A DNA stretch of 64,000 bases. Origin: Bradyrhizobium sp. 195 (GTDB taxonomy: Bacteria; Pseudomonadota; Alphaproteobacteria; Rhizobiales; Xanthobacteraceae). The position numbers and the translations under genes were made by a program. Shown here in pieces: positions 54,026-62,557 of this stretch (positions within the stretch are counted from its first letter, which is position 1; every line of letters begins with the position of its first letter). The notes below the pieces were generated by a model. The model made no database searches and was not told the DNA's origin. It was given only the letters and a program-made list of their open reading frames with translations. The stretch lies in NCBI RefSeq assembly GCF_023101665.1, contig NZ_CP082161.1, positions 8,166,501-8,230,500 on the forward strand, written 5' to 3'.

Positions 54026-54910
54026 CTACACCGCCGGCTTCGGCAGCCCGGCGATCGCGCAGGCCGCGCGCAGGGTGTTCACCAGCAGGCACGCCACCGT
54101 CATCTGACCGACGCCGCCCGGCACCGGCGTGATGGCGCCTGCAACCTCAAGCGTTTCCTGATAGGCGACGTCGCCGACGAGGCGCGTCTTGCCATCATCT
54201 TTCGGAATCCGGTTGATGCCGACATCGATCACAGTCGCGCCCGGCTTCAGCCAATCGCCGCGCACCATCTCGGGCCTTCCGACCGCGGCATAAACGAGAT
54301 CGGCCTTCTTCACGAGCCCAGGCAAGTCGCGCGAGCGCGAATGCGCGATCGTCACCGTGGCGTTCTCGTTCAACAGCAATTGCACCAGCGGGCGACCGAC
54401 CAGGTTGGAGCGGCCGATGACGATGGCGTTCATGCCCTCCAGGGAGGCGTGCACGCTCTTGGTCAGGATGATGCAGCCGAGGGGCGTGCAGGGCGACAGC
54501 GCCTCGAAGCCGCCGGCGAGCCGGCCGGCATTGTTCGGATGCAGCCCGTCGACGTCCTTGGCGGGGTCGATAGCGTTGATGACGGCCTCCGTGTTCAACC
54601 CCTTCGGCAGCGGCAGCTGCACCAGAATGCCGTGCACGGCCGGATCACGATTGAGCTTTGCGACGAGCGCCAGAAGGTCCGCCTGCGCAACGTCGGCCGG
54701 TAGCTTGTGCTCGAACGAGGCCATGCCGGCGGCCTGGGTCTGGGTGTGCTTGGAACGAACATAAACCTCGCTGGCGGGGTCGCTGCCGACCAGGACGACC
54801 GCCAGCCCCGGCACCAGATTGTGCTCCCGCTTGACCCGGGCAACCTCCTCGGTGACGCGGGCCCGAAGCTCCGCGGCGATGACTTTTCCGTCGATGATTT
54901 TGGCGGTCAT
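54026..54910 (-). CDS. folD: Bifunctional methylenetetrahydrofolate dehydrogenase/cyclohydrolase
   Basis: 294 residues. The enzyme interconverts methylene-, methenyl- and formyl-tetrahydrofolate. [13 protein letters not shown] gives the catalytic Lys; [34 protein letters not shown] and the C-terminal [19 protein letters not shown] are diagnostic. It follows the DUF167 gene by 9 bp and is probably the last gene of an operon with it and yggT. Confidence 0.97.
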   Translation of the reverse strand: MTAKIIDGKVIAAELRARVTEEVARVKREHNLVPGLAVVLVGSDPASEVYVRSKHTQTQAAGMASFEHKLPADVAQADLLALVAKLNRDPAVHGILVQLPLPKGLNTEAVINAIDPAKDVDGLHPNNAGRLAGGFEALSPCTPLGCIILTKSVHASLEGMNAIVIGRSNLVGRPLVQLLLNENATVTIAHSRSRDLPGLVKKADLVYAAVGRPEMVRGDWLKPGATVIDVGINRIPKDDGKTRLVGDVAYQETLEVAGAITPVPGGVGQMTVACLLVNTLRAACAIAGLPKPAV

Positions 54911-54919
54911 GTCAGTTCC

Positions 54920-55279
54920 TCAGTCTGTCGATTTGGCGTCTGCAGATTTGGCTCGGACGAGCTGGCGCAGGGCTTCGCCCAGCCGTGCCGGATCGCCGCC
55001 GACCGCGATCTGCTTCAGCCGCGAGGTGGCTCCGGACAGGAGCCTCACGCTGGCCTTGGGGACACCAAGCGATTTCGCCAGCAGCACCAAAACGGCCTTG
55101 TTGGCCTCGCCGCCATCGGCGATCGCTCGCACCCGCACCTTGAGCACGCTGCGGCCATCGGCCAGTTGCTCGATCCCGTCGATGTCGTCGCGGCCGCCGC
55201 GCGGCGTCACCCGCAGCGCAATGCTGATTCCTGCGGCCGAGTAGCGCCAGGGTTCCCTAGAGGCCTCTTTCGCGACCAA
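54920..55279 (-). CDS. DUF167 (YggU-type) protein
   Basis: 119 residues. RVTPRGGRDDIDGI and the core LKVRVRAIADGGEANKAVLVLLAKSLGVPKASVRLLSG are the DUF167 signature. The structure is known to be a small alpha/beta fold, but its role is unclear. The TTG at 55277-55279 has GGAG five bases upstream and lies 15 bp after the yggT stop. It is followed by folD. Confidence 0.9.
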   Translation of the reverse strand: MVAKEASREPWRYSAAGISIALRVTPRGGRDDIDGIEQLADGRSVLKVRVRAIADGGEANKAVLVLLAKSLGVPKASVRLLSGATSRLKQIAVGGDPARLGEALRQLVRAKSADAKSTD

Positions 55280-55294
55280 GGCGCTCCAGCCCGC

Positions 55295-55585
55295 TCAGAC
55301 CACGTTCGGGTAGATGTAGTACAGGATCACCCGCTCGATGAACATGATGAGCAGGATCAGGATGATCGGCGAGATGTCGAGGCCGCCGAGGCTGGGCAGG
55401 AAATTGCGAATCGGCGCCAGCACCGGCTCGGTGATCCGGTACAGGAACTCTGCCACTGCTGACACGAACTGGTTGCGGGTGTTCACAACGTTGAAGGCGA
55501 TCAGCCAGGACAGGATCGCGGAGGCGATCAGCAGCCAGACGTAGAGGTCGAGCACGATGATGACGATGTCGAGAACGGCACGCAT
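55295..55585 (-). CDS. YggT-family membrane protein
   Basis: 96 residues with two hydrophobic segments ([40 protein letters not shown]) and the central [19 protein letters not shown] typical of YggT. Some relatives affect osmotic stress or potassium uptake. It heads the set yggT, DUF167, folD on the minus strand. Confidence 0.92.
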   Translation of the reverse strand: MRAVLDIVIIVLDLYVWLLIASAILSWLIAFNVVNTRNQFVSAVAEFLYRITEPVLAPIRNFLPSLGGLDISPIILILLIMFIERVILYYIYPNVV

Positions 55586-55597
55586 GATTTTTCAGGG

Positions 55598-55629
55598 CTC
55601 TGGCTTTTGAAGACTCTGGCTTTTGAAGA
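55598..55629. repeat. Tandem 16-bp repeat in the yggT leader
   Basis: Two exact copies of CTCTGGCTTTTGAAGA in a row, immediately upstream of the yggT start. A third partial copy (CTGGCT) follows. It may be a slippage duplication or affect expression. Confidence 0.85.
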
Positions 55630-55732
55630 CTGGCTGCGGTCGGAAGTGACGCCTTTCGCTAGATATCGGTTCCCCCCCGCCCAAACAAGGGAAGTCGCGT
55701 CCCGAATGGCTAAAAGCGGGTTACAGCCGTCC

Positions 55733-55761
55733 TTGACTTGACCTTGGCGGGGACTTAAATG
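55733..55761 (+). promoter_or_regulatory. Sigma70-type promoter of tRNA-Ala
   Basis: TTGACT, 17 bases, TAAATG. Transcription would begin near 55768, about 36 bases before the mature tRNA. Confidence 0.7.
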
Positions 55762-55803
55762 GCGCCCGGTTGTCGGCCGCGTTTACCAGAGCGGCCAGCA
55801 AAC

Positions 55804-55879
<76 letters not shown>

Positions 55880-55894
55880 GCCTTCACAGGCTGC

Positions 55895-55918
55895 GCCTGC
55901 TTCGGCTCGGCAGGCCGT
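55895..55918 (+). terminator. Weak hairpin after tRNA-Ala
   Basis: GCCTGC / GCAGGC with a nine-base loop, then CGTTT. It is placed about 16 bases after the CCA end; the T-run is short, so this is tentative. Confidence 0.35.
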
Positions 55919-55980
55919 TTCGTAGCGAAGGCTGCCGCGCCATAGCCCGAAGGGCGACGGCGGGCTCTCTCCGAATTCCC

Positions 55981-56793
55981 CTACCTCCCCGTAAACCGCG
56001 GCGGCCTCTTCTCCATAAAGCTCGCCACGCCTTCCCGAAAATCGCTACCGCCCAATGCCACCATCATCTCCCGGTTGGCCTCGATCGTCGCCTCGGCCAG
56101 CGTCTGGAACGGCACCTCGTAGAGCTGGCGCTTGATCACGGCCATCGCACTCGGTGAGACGAAATCGGCGAGATCGCGCGCATAGGCATAGGTCTCCTCG
56201 CGGAGCTTTTCAGGCGAGCAGAGGCGGTTGACCAGCCCGATCCGCAGCGCTTCCTCGCTCGACACCCGCCGCGCCGAGAGCAGCAGATCCATCGCATTGG
56301 CATGACCGACGATGCGCGGCAGCATCCAGCTGATGCCGTGCTCGGCAATCAGGCCGCGCCGCGCGAAGGCTGTCGTGAACACGGTGTTGTCGGCGGCAAA
56401 GCGAAGGTCGCAATAGAGCGCATGCACGAGGCCTATGCCGGCGGTGGCGCCGTTGAGCATGGCGATCACAGGCTTTCCGATCGACGGGTAGAAGCCGTAG
56501 CGCGTCTGCCAGTCCGGCCGGCGATTCATGTCGAACGGCGGCAGGTTCGAGGCACGCCTGACGTCATCGGGGTCGAGCCCCTTGAGCGCATCCATGTCGG
56601 CGCCGGCGCAGAAGGCGCGGCCCGCGCCGGTGAGGATGATGACGCGGACATTGTCGTCGGCGCTTGATGCTTCCATCGCATGACGCACGTCGCGCTCCAT
56701 GGTCGGCGTCCACGCATTCATGCGGTCAGGACGATTGAGCGTGATGGTCGCGATCTTGTCGCTCACCTCGTAGAGAATGTGTTCGTAGGCCAC
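55981..56793 (-). CDS. Enoyl-CoA hydratase/isomerase family protein
   Basis: 270 residues. The oxyanion-hole segments GRAFCAGADMDALKG and MLNGATAGIGLVHALYCD are present. It lies in the crotonase superfamily; the catalytic Glu pair of true hydratases is not obvious at the usual positions (the second segment reads FTTAFARRGLIAEHGISWML, with Glu in IAEHG). The specific acyl-CoA is unknown. Stand-alone gene. Confidence 0.88.
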   Translation of the reverse strand: MAYEHILYEVSDKIATITLNRPDRMNAWTPTMERDVRHAMEASSADDNVRVIILTGAGRAFCAGADMDALKGLDPDDVRRASNLPPFDMNRRPDWQTRYGFYPSIGKPVIAMLNGATAGIGLVHALYCDLRFAADNTVFTTAFARRGLIAEHGISWMLPRIVGHANAMDLLLSARRVSSEEALRIGLVNRLCSPEKLREETYAYARDLADFVSPSAMAVIKRQLYEVPFQTLAEATIEANREMMVALGGSDFREGVASFMEKRPPRFTGR

Positions 56794-56872
56794 GGCGCTC
56801 TCCCTTGTTTGCCGGCACGCATTGGTGCGCGCTCGTTGGCAGAGAGCCTAGCATATCAGGGGCAGAGGCAAG

Positions 56873-56907
56873 GACTTGCGCCAAGGATCTGCGCCAAGGA
56901 TCTGCGC
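56873..56907. repeat. Short tandem repeat of a 13-base unit
   Basis: Two and a half copies of CTGCGCCAAGGAT run head to tail in the gap between the enoyl-CoA hydratase and amidotransferase genes. Probably a slippage product. Confidence 0.7.
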
Positions 56908-56917
56908 GAACGCGCGA

Positions 56918-57718
56918 TCACTCGGCGGCTTGCGCCAGCACGGGCCGGCGCGCCAGCCAGCCGTTGATGAAGTGATCGAGCCAGGCGCGTTCCGCGGCAT
57001 CGTACACGGCACGATCTGCGAAATGATGGTGTCGCTGCCGCGCACCGGGCGCGCTGAAGCCGTCATAGCCTCGCGTGGTCCAGCGATGCATCATCGCGTA
57101 GGTCACGTCTGGATGAAATTGCACGCCGAAAGCATTGCCGGCACGGAATGCCTGCACTGGAAAATCGTCACCTTCTGCGAGCAGCTCGGCGCCGACGGGC
57201 AGCTCGAATCCCTCGCGATGCCAGTGATAGACCTGAGCCGGCCAGGCCGGGCAGAGCGCGTGGCCCGCTGCGGTCGGACGGATCGGGTAATAACCGATCT
57301 GGGTCAGCGCATCGGCATGCGGCGCGACACGCGCACCGAGCTGCATCGCGAGCATCTGGGCCCCAAGGCAGATGCCGAGGAACGGCCGCTGCTCGCGCAG
57401 CGGAATTTCGATCCAGTCGATCTCGCGGCGAACATAGTCATCGGAATCATTGGCGCTCATTGGACCGCCAAAGACCACGGCGCCGGCATGCTGATCGAGC
57501 GTGTCGGGCAGGGGATCGCCGAAGCGCGGACGGCGGATGTCGAGGCGATGGCCGAGCGCGCGCAAGGCATTGCCGACGCGGCCGGGGGTCGAGCATTCCT
57601 GGTGCAGGACAATGAGAACCGGCAGGCCGCTTGCCGAATCAGAGGCAGGCGCGCCGGGCGTCCTTCGCGGGAAGGGCACCACCTCTGCACTGCCAAACCT
57701 GTCCGTCCGGAACGACAT
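56918..57718 (-). CDS. Class I glutamine amidotransferase (GMP-synthase-like)
   Basis: 266 residues. The nucleophilic Cys is in FLGICLGAQML and the triad His in VQFHPDVTYAM; the usual HPE reads HPD, so the acidic member is Asp. VFGGPMSANDSDDY is the oxyanion region. Stand-alone enzymes of this kind hydrolyse gamma-glutamyl compounds in detoxification or catabolism; no synthetase partner is adjacent. Confidence 0.87.
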   Translation of the reverse strand: MSFRTDRFGSAEVVPFPRRTPGAPASDSASGLPVLIVLHQECSTPGRVGNALRALGHRLDIRRPRFGDPLPDTLDQHAGAVVFGGPMSANDSDDYVRREIDWIEIPLREQRPFLGICLGAQMLAMQLGARVAPHADALTQIGYYPIRPTAAGHALCPAWPAQVYHWHREGFELPVGAELLAEGDDFPVQAFRAGNAFGVQFHPDVTYAMMHRWTTRGYDGFSAPGARQRHHHFADRAVYDAAERAWLDHFINGWLARRPVLAQAAE

Positions 57719-57842
57719 TGTCCTTGCGAAAGCTATTGGTTCAGACCGCCAGCATAACTAAGCGATCGTTAATTTCGTGTGAGTTCGCGCACACATCGAA
57801 ACCGAAGCAAGCTCCGGGCCAATACGGACCCTCGAGCTTTCC

Positions 57843-58622
57843 TTAGTGCCTCTGCCTCTGGAACCGACTGGTGGCGGCCAGGATGAAGCCGCGCGGGAAA
57901 AAGCGCAGCGCAAATGGCACAATCTTGATGCCCAGACCAGGCAGCACTGCTCTTTTATTGGCCATCAGCCCGCGATAGGCGTCCCGGGCGACATCGGCGG
58001 CAGAAACATTGAGAAGAGCCGTATCATGTCCGGAGCCGACCCCGGCGCGCGCCTGGAATTCGGTGGGCACGGGACCCGGGCAAAGGACGGTGACGCGAAC
58101 ACCGCGCGGCGCGAGCTCCGCCCGCAACGCTTCGGTGAAGGAAATCACGTAGGCCTTGGACGCATAATAGACGGCCATGCCGGGGCCGGGCAGGAAACCT
58201 GCGACCGAGCCGACATTGAGAAGACCGCCCTTGTTCTTGATGAGCTGATCGGCAAAGCGCAGCGACAGGTCCGTCAGGGCCCGCACGTTGACATCGACAA
58301 TCCTGACCTGCTCGTTGCGATCGCGCTCGATGGCATCGCCGAACACGCCGAAGCCGGCATTGTTGACGAGGTGATCGAGCTCGACGCCTTCGGCGGCGAG
58401 CGCTGCTGCGATCGTTTCGCCGGCGTCCTTGTCCTCGAGATCGCATGCGATCACGATCGGCTTCTTGCCGCCCTTGGCGGCGAGCTCGTTCGCGAGCGCC
58501 TCAAGTCGGTCCGCGCGCCGCGCCGTCAATGCCAGGCGATGTCCGTTGGCGGCAAATACGCGCGCCAGCTCCGTGCCTATGCCCGCCGAGGCACCGGTGA
58601 TCAACGTTACCCGCTCTGTCAC
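57843..58622 (-). CDS. Short-chain dehydrogenase/reductase (DltE-like)
   Basis: About 259 residues. TLITGASAGIGTELARVFA is the nucleotide-binding motif, NNAGFGVFG the central motif, and the catalytic residues are Ser in NVGSVAGF and Tyr-Lys in YYASKAY. TARRADRL after strand 2 suggests NADP. The C-terminal RFFPRGFILAATSRFQRQRH is hydrophobic and basic, perhaps for membrane contact. The GTG at 58620-58622 is the likely start; the frame stays open upstream. Confidence 0.85.
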   Translation of the reverse strand: MTERVTLITGASAGIGTELARVFAANGHRLALTARRADRLEALANELAAKGGKKPIVIACDLEDKDAGETIAAALAAEGVELDHLVNNAGFGVFGDAIERDRNEQVRIVDVNVRALTDLSLRFADQLIKNKGGLLNVGSVAGFLPGPGMAVYYASKAYVISFTEALRAELAPRGVRVTVLCPGPVPTEFQARAGVGSGHDTALLNVSAADVARDAYRGLMANKRAVLPGLGIKIVPFALRFFPRGFILAATSRFQRQRH

Positions 58623-58847
58623 GATCGCAGTCTCATGAAGTGAAGATTTGGCCCCGCAATGGTGGAACCAGAGCATAGGCCGTGCGCGACAGGCAAGCGG
58701 CGTTGGCAGAATGGCCGCTTGAAAGGAGATCAGGGAGAGCACGAAAACCGCAGATTTGCGGACGAATCCGGACGCGAGGCGGCCGGCAGCTACATTAAAG
58801 TTTCGTCATGTGATCCGCACAACCGACATCCGCGCAGTTGGCACGGG

Positions 58848-59336
58848 TCAGCCACTGACGGCGCTGTCCTTCAGCTGGCCGCCGGCACGGTCCGCAACAG
58901 CGTGCTTCAGCTCGATCCGGTCGCGCTGGGCAATCCCGAGCAAGTCGGAGGCCCGCCAGACGACATTGTCTTCGAATTCGGTGACCTGGCCGTCGGCATA
59001 GACCAGCTCCCACATCATCCGGACGATGCGCTTGCGCCCCTCTTCGTCGAGCGAACGCATGATGACACTGGTGAAGTGATAGAGATCCACCGCCTCGCCC
59101 TCGACCTGGGTGGCATCCGCGATCAGGCGATCCGCAGTGCCGTGATCGAGCCCAAAGTGGCTCTCGATCAGGCTGTGCAGCTTGCGCTGCTCAGCCGCTG
59201 TCGGCTGGCCGTCCAGCGAGACCACGTGGACCAGCAGCGCGGTCGCGGCCAACCGATAATCGCTGTCGCCGAACGTCCGGTTCTGGTCATGAGGGGCGAC
59301 AATGTCGGTGATGAATTGGCGCAGGCCGTCGAGCAT
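58848..59336 (-). CDS. TerB-family (tellurite-resistance-like) protein
   Basis: 162 residues, all helical. The repeated pattern LLVHVVSLDGQPTAAEQRKLHSLI and MMWELVYADGQVTEFEDNVVWRASDLLGI is the TerB signature of two D-G-x-[VI]-x-x-x-E metal-binding-like loops. There are no other ter genes, so tellurite resistance itself is not implied; the family role is unclear. Confidence 0.88.
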   Translation of the reverse strand: MLDGLRQFITDIVAPHDQNRTFGDSDYRLAATALLVHVVSLDGQPTAAEQRKLHSLIESHFGLDHGTADRLIADATQVEGEAVDLYHFTSVIMRSLDEEGRKRIVRMMWELVYADGQVTEFEDNVVWRASDLLGIAQRDRIELKHAVADRAGGQLKDSAVSG

Positions 59337-59472
59337 AAGGTCCTACCGAAATCGATGCGCCGCGAGGCGCGGCTGTTACCAGCATTATATGAGGAGGAAA
59401 CTCAACCAACGCAACATGCGTCAGTTCCGCGCGCCGCATTACGTTTCGGCAATCTGAACTGTCTCCTTCGGA

Positions 59473-59552
59473 GTCATGGCCGGGCTTGTCCCGGCCATCC
59501 ACGCGCCACCACGAATTAGGACGTGGATGCCCGGGTCAAGCCCGGGCATGAC
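59473..59552. repeat. Intergenic palindromic repeat, family E copy 3
   Basis: 80 bp, GTCATGGCCGGGCTTGTCCC ... GGGTCAAGCCCGGGCATGAC, with CACCACGAATTAGGACGTGG at the centre. It is followed within 35 bp by a family C element. Confidence 0.88.
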
Positions 59553-59584
59553 GACGGAGGATGTGGCGCATCCGCCTCCGCAAC

Positions 59585-59671
59585 GTCATTGCGAGCGCAG
59601 CGAAGCAATCCAGAGTCTTTCTGCAGAGGGATTCTTGGATTGCTTCGTCGCAAGGGCTCCTCGCAATGACG
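59585..59671. repeat. Intergenic palindromic repeat, family C copy 5
   Basis: 87 bp, GTCATTGCGAGCGCAGCGAA ... GGCTCCTCGCAATGAC, with GAAGCAATCCAGAG / TTGGATTGCTTC inside. It lies directly beside the family E element. Confidence 0.9.
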
Positions 59672-59694
59672 GCTTGGAGCAGCCGCCCATTCCC

Positions 59695-61104
59695 TCACGG
59701 AATCTCGTACACCACCATCTTGTCGGCGATGCCGCGCAGCGCCGCCTGTTTCTGGATCGGCTTGATCGCACGCTGCTCCAGCACCTCGGCGACCGCGGGC
59801 GCATCGAGCACCGGGCCGGTGATGTGAATTTCCTGCGCGGTCGACAGGCTTTGCACACGGGCGGCGATGTTGACCGTCTGGCCGAAATAGTCCTGCCGCT
59901 CGTTGAGCATGACCGCGAGGCAGGGGCCTTCGTGGATGCCGATCTTGACGATGAGATCGTCGGTGCCACGCTGCTTGTTGAGCTCGTCCATCGCCGCGCG
60001 CATCCGCAGGCCTGCGACGATGGCATGTTCGGGACGGATAAAGGTCGCCATCACGGCATCGCCGATCGTTTTCACCACGGCGCCCTTCTCGGATGAGATG
60101 ATCTCGAGCAGCGCATGGAAATGCGCGCGCACCAGATCGAAGGCGGCGAGATCGCCGACGCGCTCGTACAGCGCGGTCGATCCCTTCAGGTCGGTGAACA
60201 GGAAGGTCAGCGAGGTGATCTGGAGCCGCTGGTCGAGACTGAGATTGTCCGCCTTGAACACATCGCGAAAGGTCTGGTTCGACAGCATCCGCTTGGCGGT
60301 GAGAAACGGCTTGCGCTTGCCGATGAGATGATGAAGCGCGTCGGCCGCGATGAACACCGAAGGCAGCACGCGCACGCCGGCCTGGTTCTCCAGCGACAGC
60401 CGCAGCGGACCGGGCCGCATGGTCGTGGTACCCGTCGGGGCCTGCACCTTGTTGTACATGATGGCGAGCTGCTGACGGTCCTTGGTCGGCTCGCCCTGGA
60501 CGTCGATGAAATGGGCGGCGTGCGTCACCGGCTCGAAGATGATGACGAAGTCACTCGGCAGTTGCAGCGACATGGTCGCCTTCTCACCGGCCGGCAGCTC
60601 CATCGTGTCCAGCGTTACTTCATTGGCGAGCGCCGCGAACGATTCCTTGTTGAAGTCGACGCCGGAACTCCAGAACATTTGCTTGAAATACTCCCAGACT
60701 GGAAGCGTATCGGGGTCGTGCGCTGCGATGCGCCGGACACGTGAATTGACGGTGAAGGAGACCTCGACCTGATCGTCGACCGAGGTCTTGTAGCCGCAGG
60801 CGCAGAGCGCACAGTGATACTCATCCGGCTTGAGCGCCTTCAGGGTCGAATGCGCCCCCAGCACGCCGCCGCAGCCCGGGCATAACACGTTCCACCCGAG
60901 ATCGAACAGGCCGAGCCGCGCCGCATGCAGGAAGGCAGAGATCGCATGCTCTTCATCGAGGCCATGCTCCCTGGAAAAATCGAGAACGTTGACGCGGTTG
61001 AGCTCGTGATCCTCGCCATCCTCGATGAGACGCGCAATGGCATCGACCACCTTCTCGTCGGCGGTCTGCTTCAGAACGGAAAACTGGGCCTGGATGTCGC
61101 TCAT
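59695..61104 (-). CDS. Adenylate/guanylate cyclase with N-terminal DUF5939 region
   Basis: 469 residues. An N-terminal region (about 1-265) has a cysteine knuckle pair (CPGCGG and CALCACGY, near residues 75-105), then a DUF5939-type domain. The class III cyclase domain begins near 290: FLFTDLKGSTALYERVG gives the first metal Asp, KTIGDAVMATF the second, and DYFGQTVNIAARVQSL the transition-state region. It is therefore likely active and regulated by the N-terminal part, perhaps a metal or redox sensor. No transmembrane segment is present. Confidence 0.9.
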   Translation of the reverse strand: MSDIQAQFSVLKQTADEKVVDAIARLIEDGEDHELNRVNVLDFSREHGLDEEHAISAFLHAARLGLFDLGWNVLCPGCGGVLGAHSTLKALKPDEYHCALCACGYKTSVDDQVEVSFTVNSRVRRIAAHDPDTLPVWEYFKQMFWSSGVDFNKESFAALANEVTLDTMELPAGEKATMSLQLPSDFVIIFEPVTHAAHFIDVQGEPTKDRQQLAIMYNKVQAPTGTTTMRPGPLRLSLENQAGVRVLPSVFIAADALHHLIGKRKPFLTAKRMLSNQTFRDVFKADNLSLDQRLQITSLTFLFTDLKGSTALYERVGDLAAFDLVRAHFHALLEIISSEKGAVVKTIGDAVMATFIRPEHAIVAGLRMRAAMDELNKQRGTDDLIVKIGIHEGPCLAVMLNERQDYFGQTVNIAARVQSLSTAQEIHITGPVLDAPAVAEVLEQRAIKPIQKQAALRGIADKMVVYEIP

Positions 61105-61155
61105 GGCGGGACTCTATCTAGGGTGGATCACGCCATCGGCCAGGCAAATTGCCTG

Positions 61156-62526
61156 TCACCGACGCGTGATGCGGAACATGGGTGAGTGGTCCGGCTGGGT
61201 CGTGACGACACCGAGCGGGATCACGGGTTTCGTCGTATCGGCGAGCTCGACACGGAATGCGCCGATCAGCCGGGCCAGCGCCAACACGGATTCGGCTTGC
61301 GCGAACGGCGCGCCGATGCAGACGCGAGGACCCGCGCCGAACGGCAGATAGGCGAAACGATCGGGCGCCTCCGTCGACATGAAGCGCTTGGGAATGAACG
61401 CATTCGGCTGATCCCACAGCTTCTCGTGCCGGTGCAGCAGCCAGGGCGCGATCATGATGATGTCGCCCTTGCCGATCTCGACGCCGGCCGCATTATCCTT
61501 CTCGCGTGCGGCGCGTGCCACGAGGAAGGCCGGCGGATAGAGCCGCATCGTCTCCTCGATCACGGCGCGGGTGAACTTCTGGCGGTCGATGTCGGCGATG
61601 CTGTCGAGATGTTCGCCGCGCGCCTCCGATGCCACCTCCTCCTGCGTATCAGGGTCGAGCGCGAGCAGATAGAGCGCCCAGAACAGCGCCGTCGCCGTGG
61701 TCTCGTGACCGGCGAGGATCATGGTCGCGACCTCGTCGACGAGCTGTTCGTCGGAGAAGCCCTTGCCCGTTTCCGGATCACGCGCCTCGTCCATGAGATC
61801 GAACAGATCGCGCGGCGGTGCGCCCTCCTTCTTGCCGGCCGCTCGCCGTTCGGCGATCAGCATGGCCACGAACTCGGTCCAGCGTTTGCGGAAGCGCGCC
61901 CGTGCAAAATCCATCGGGCTCGGCCATGACACCGGCAGCACCATGTCGAGGAGATACGGGCGTCCCAACCGCGCGGCATATTCCATGATGAAATTGCGCA
62001 GGGTCGCGCCATGCTGGTCCATGCCGAACGAAAACATCGTGCGCCCGGCGATCTCCAGTGTCATGCGCTGCATGATCTCGCGCAGATCGACCTCTTCACC
62101 CGAGCGCGCATCCAGTTTTGCGATGGTCTCGTCGAGCACCGCCGTCATGTGCGGAACGAGATTGGCGGTGGCGCGCGGCGTGAAGGCCGGCGCAAGGGTG
62201 CGGCGCTGAAACGTCCAGGAGTGACCTTCCGCGATCAGAAGACCGTCCCCGAGCACGGGACGCAGCATGCGGATTCCCGCCGGCGTGCGCGTATAATTCT
62301 CGTAATTGGTGAGCAGGACGTGCCGGATCGCGTCCGGCTGGTTGAGGATGAAGCTGTTGCGGAAGAAGAAGCGGCCCTGGACGACGTCTTCCTCATAGGC
62401 GCGCTGTCCCCAGGTTGCGATCATGTTCTGGCGGATCACCGCGAGACGACCAAAAAATGACATGTCGTCGGGCGCACGCGGGGGAGCCGGAGGGATGATG
62501 GGCCGACGCACGCTGGCGATGTTCAT
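61156..62526 (-). CDS. Cytochrome P450
   Basis: 456 residues. The I-helix oxygen-binding motif AGHETTATALFW, the ExxR motif in EETMRL, and the haem-binding loop FGAGPRVCIGAPFAQAE with the axial Cys are all present. It is of the fatty-acid-hydroxylase/CYP102-like class but without a reductase domain; redox partners are not adjacent. The frame is open a few codons earlier; ATG at 62524-62526 is chosen. Substrate unknown. Confidence 0.93.
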   Translation of the reverse strand: MNIASVRRPIIPPAPPRAPDDMSFFGRLAVIRQNMIATWGQRAYEEDVVQGRFFFRNSFILNQPDAIRHVLLTNYENYTRTPAGIRMLRPVLGDGLLIAEGHSWTFQRRTLAPAFTPRATANLVPHMTAVLDETIAKLDARSGEEVDLREIMQRMTLEIAGRTMFSFGMDQHGATLRNFIMEYAARLGRPYLLDMVLPVSWPSPMDFARARFRKRWTEFVAMLIAERRAAGKKEGAPPRDLFDLMDEARDPETGKGFSDEQLVDEVATMILAGHETTATALFWALYLLALDPDTQEEVASEARGEHLDSIADIDRQKFTRAVIEETMRLYPPAFLVARAAREKDNAAGVEIGKGDIIMIAPWLLHRHEKLWDQPNAFIPKRFMSTEAPDRFAYLPFGAGPRVCIGAPFAQAESVLALARLIGAFRVELADTTKPVIPLGVVTTQPDHSPMFRITRR

Positions 62527-62557
62527 GGCTCTCTCCCGATGGGACGCAGGCAAACAG

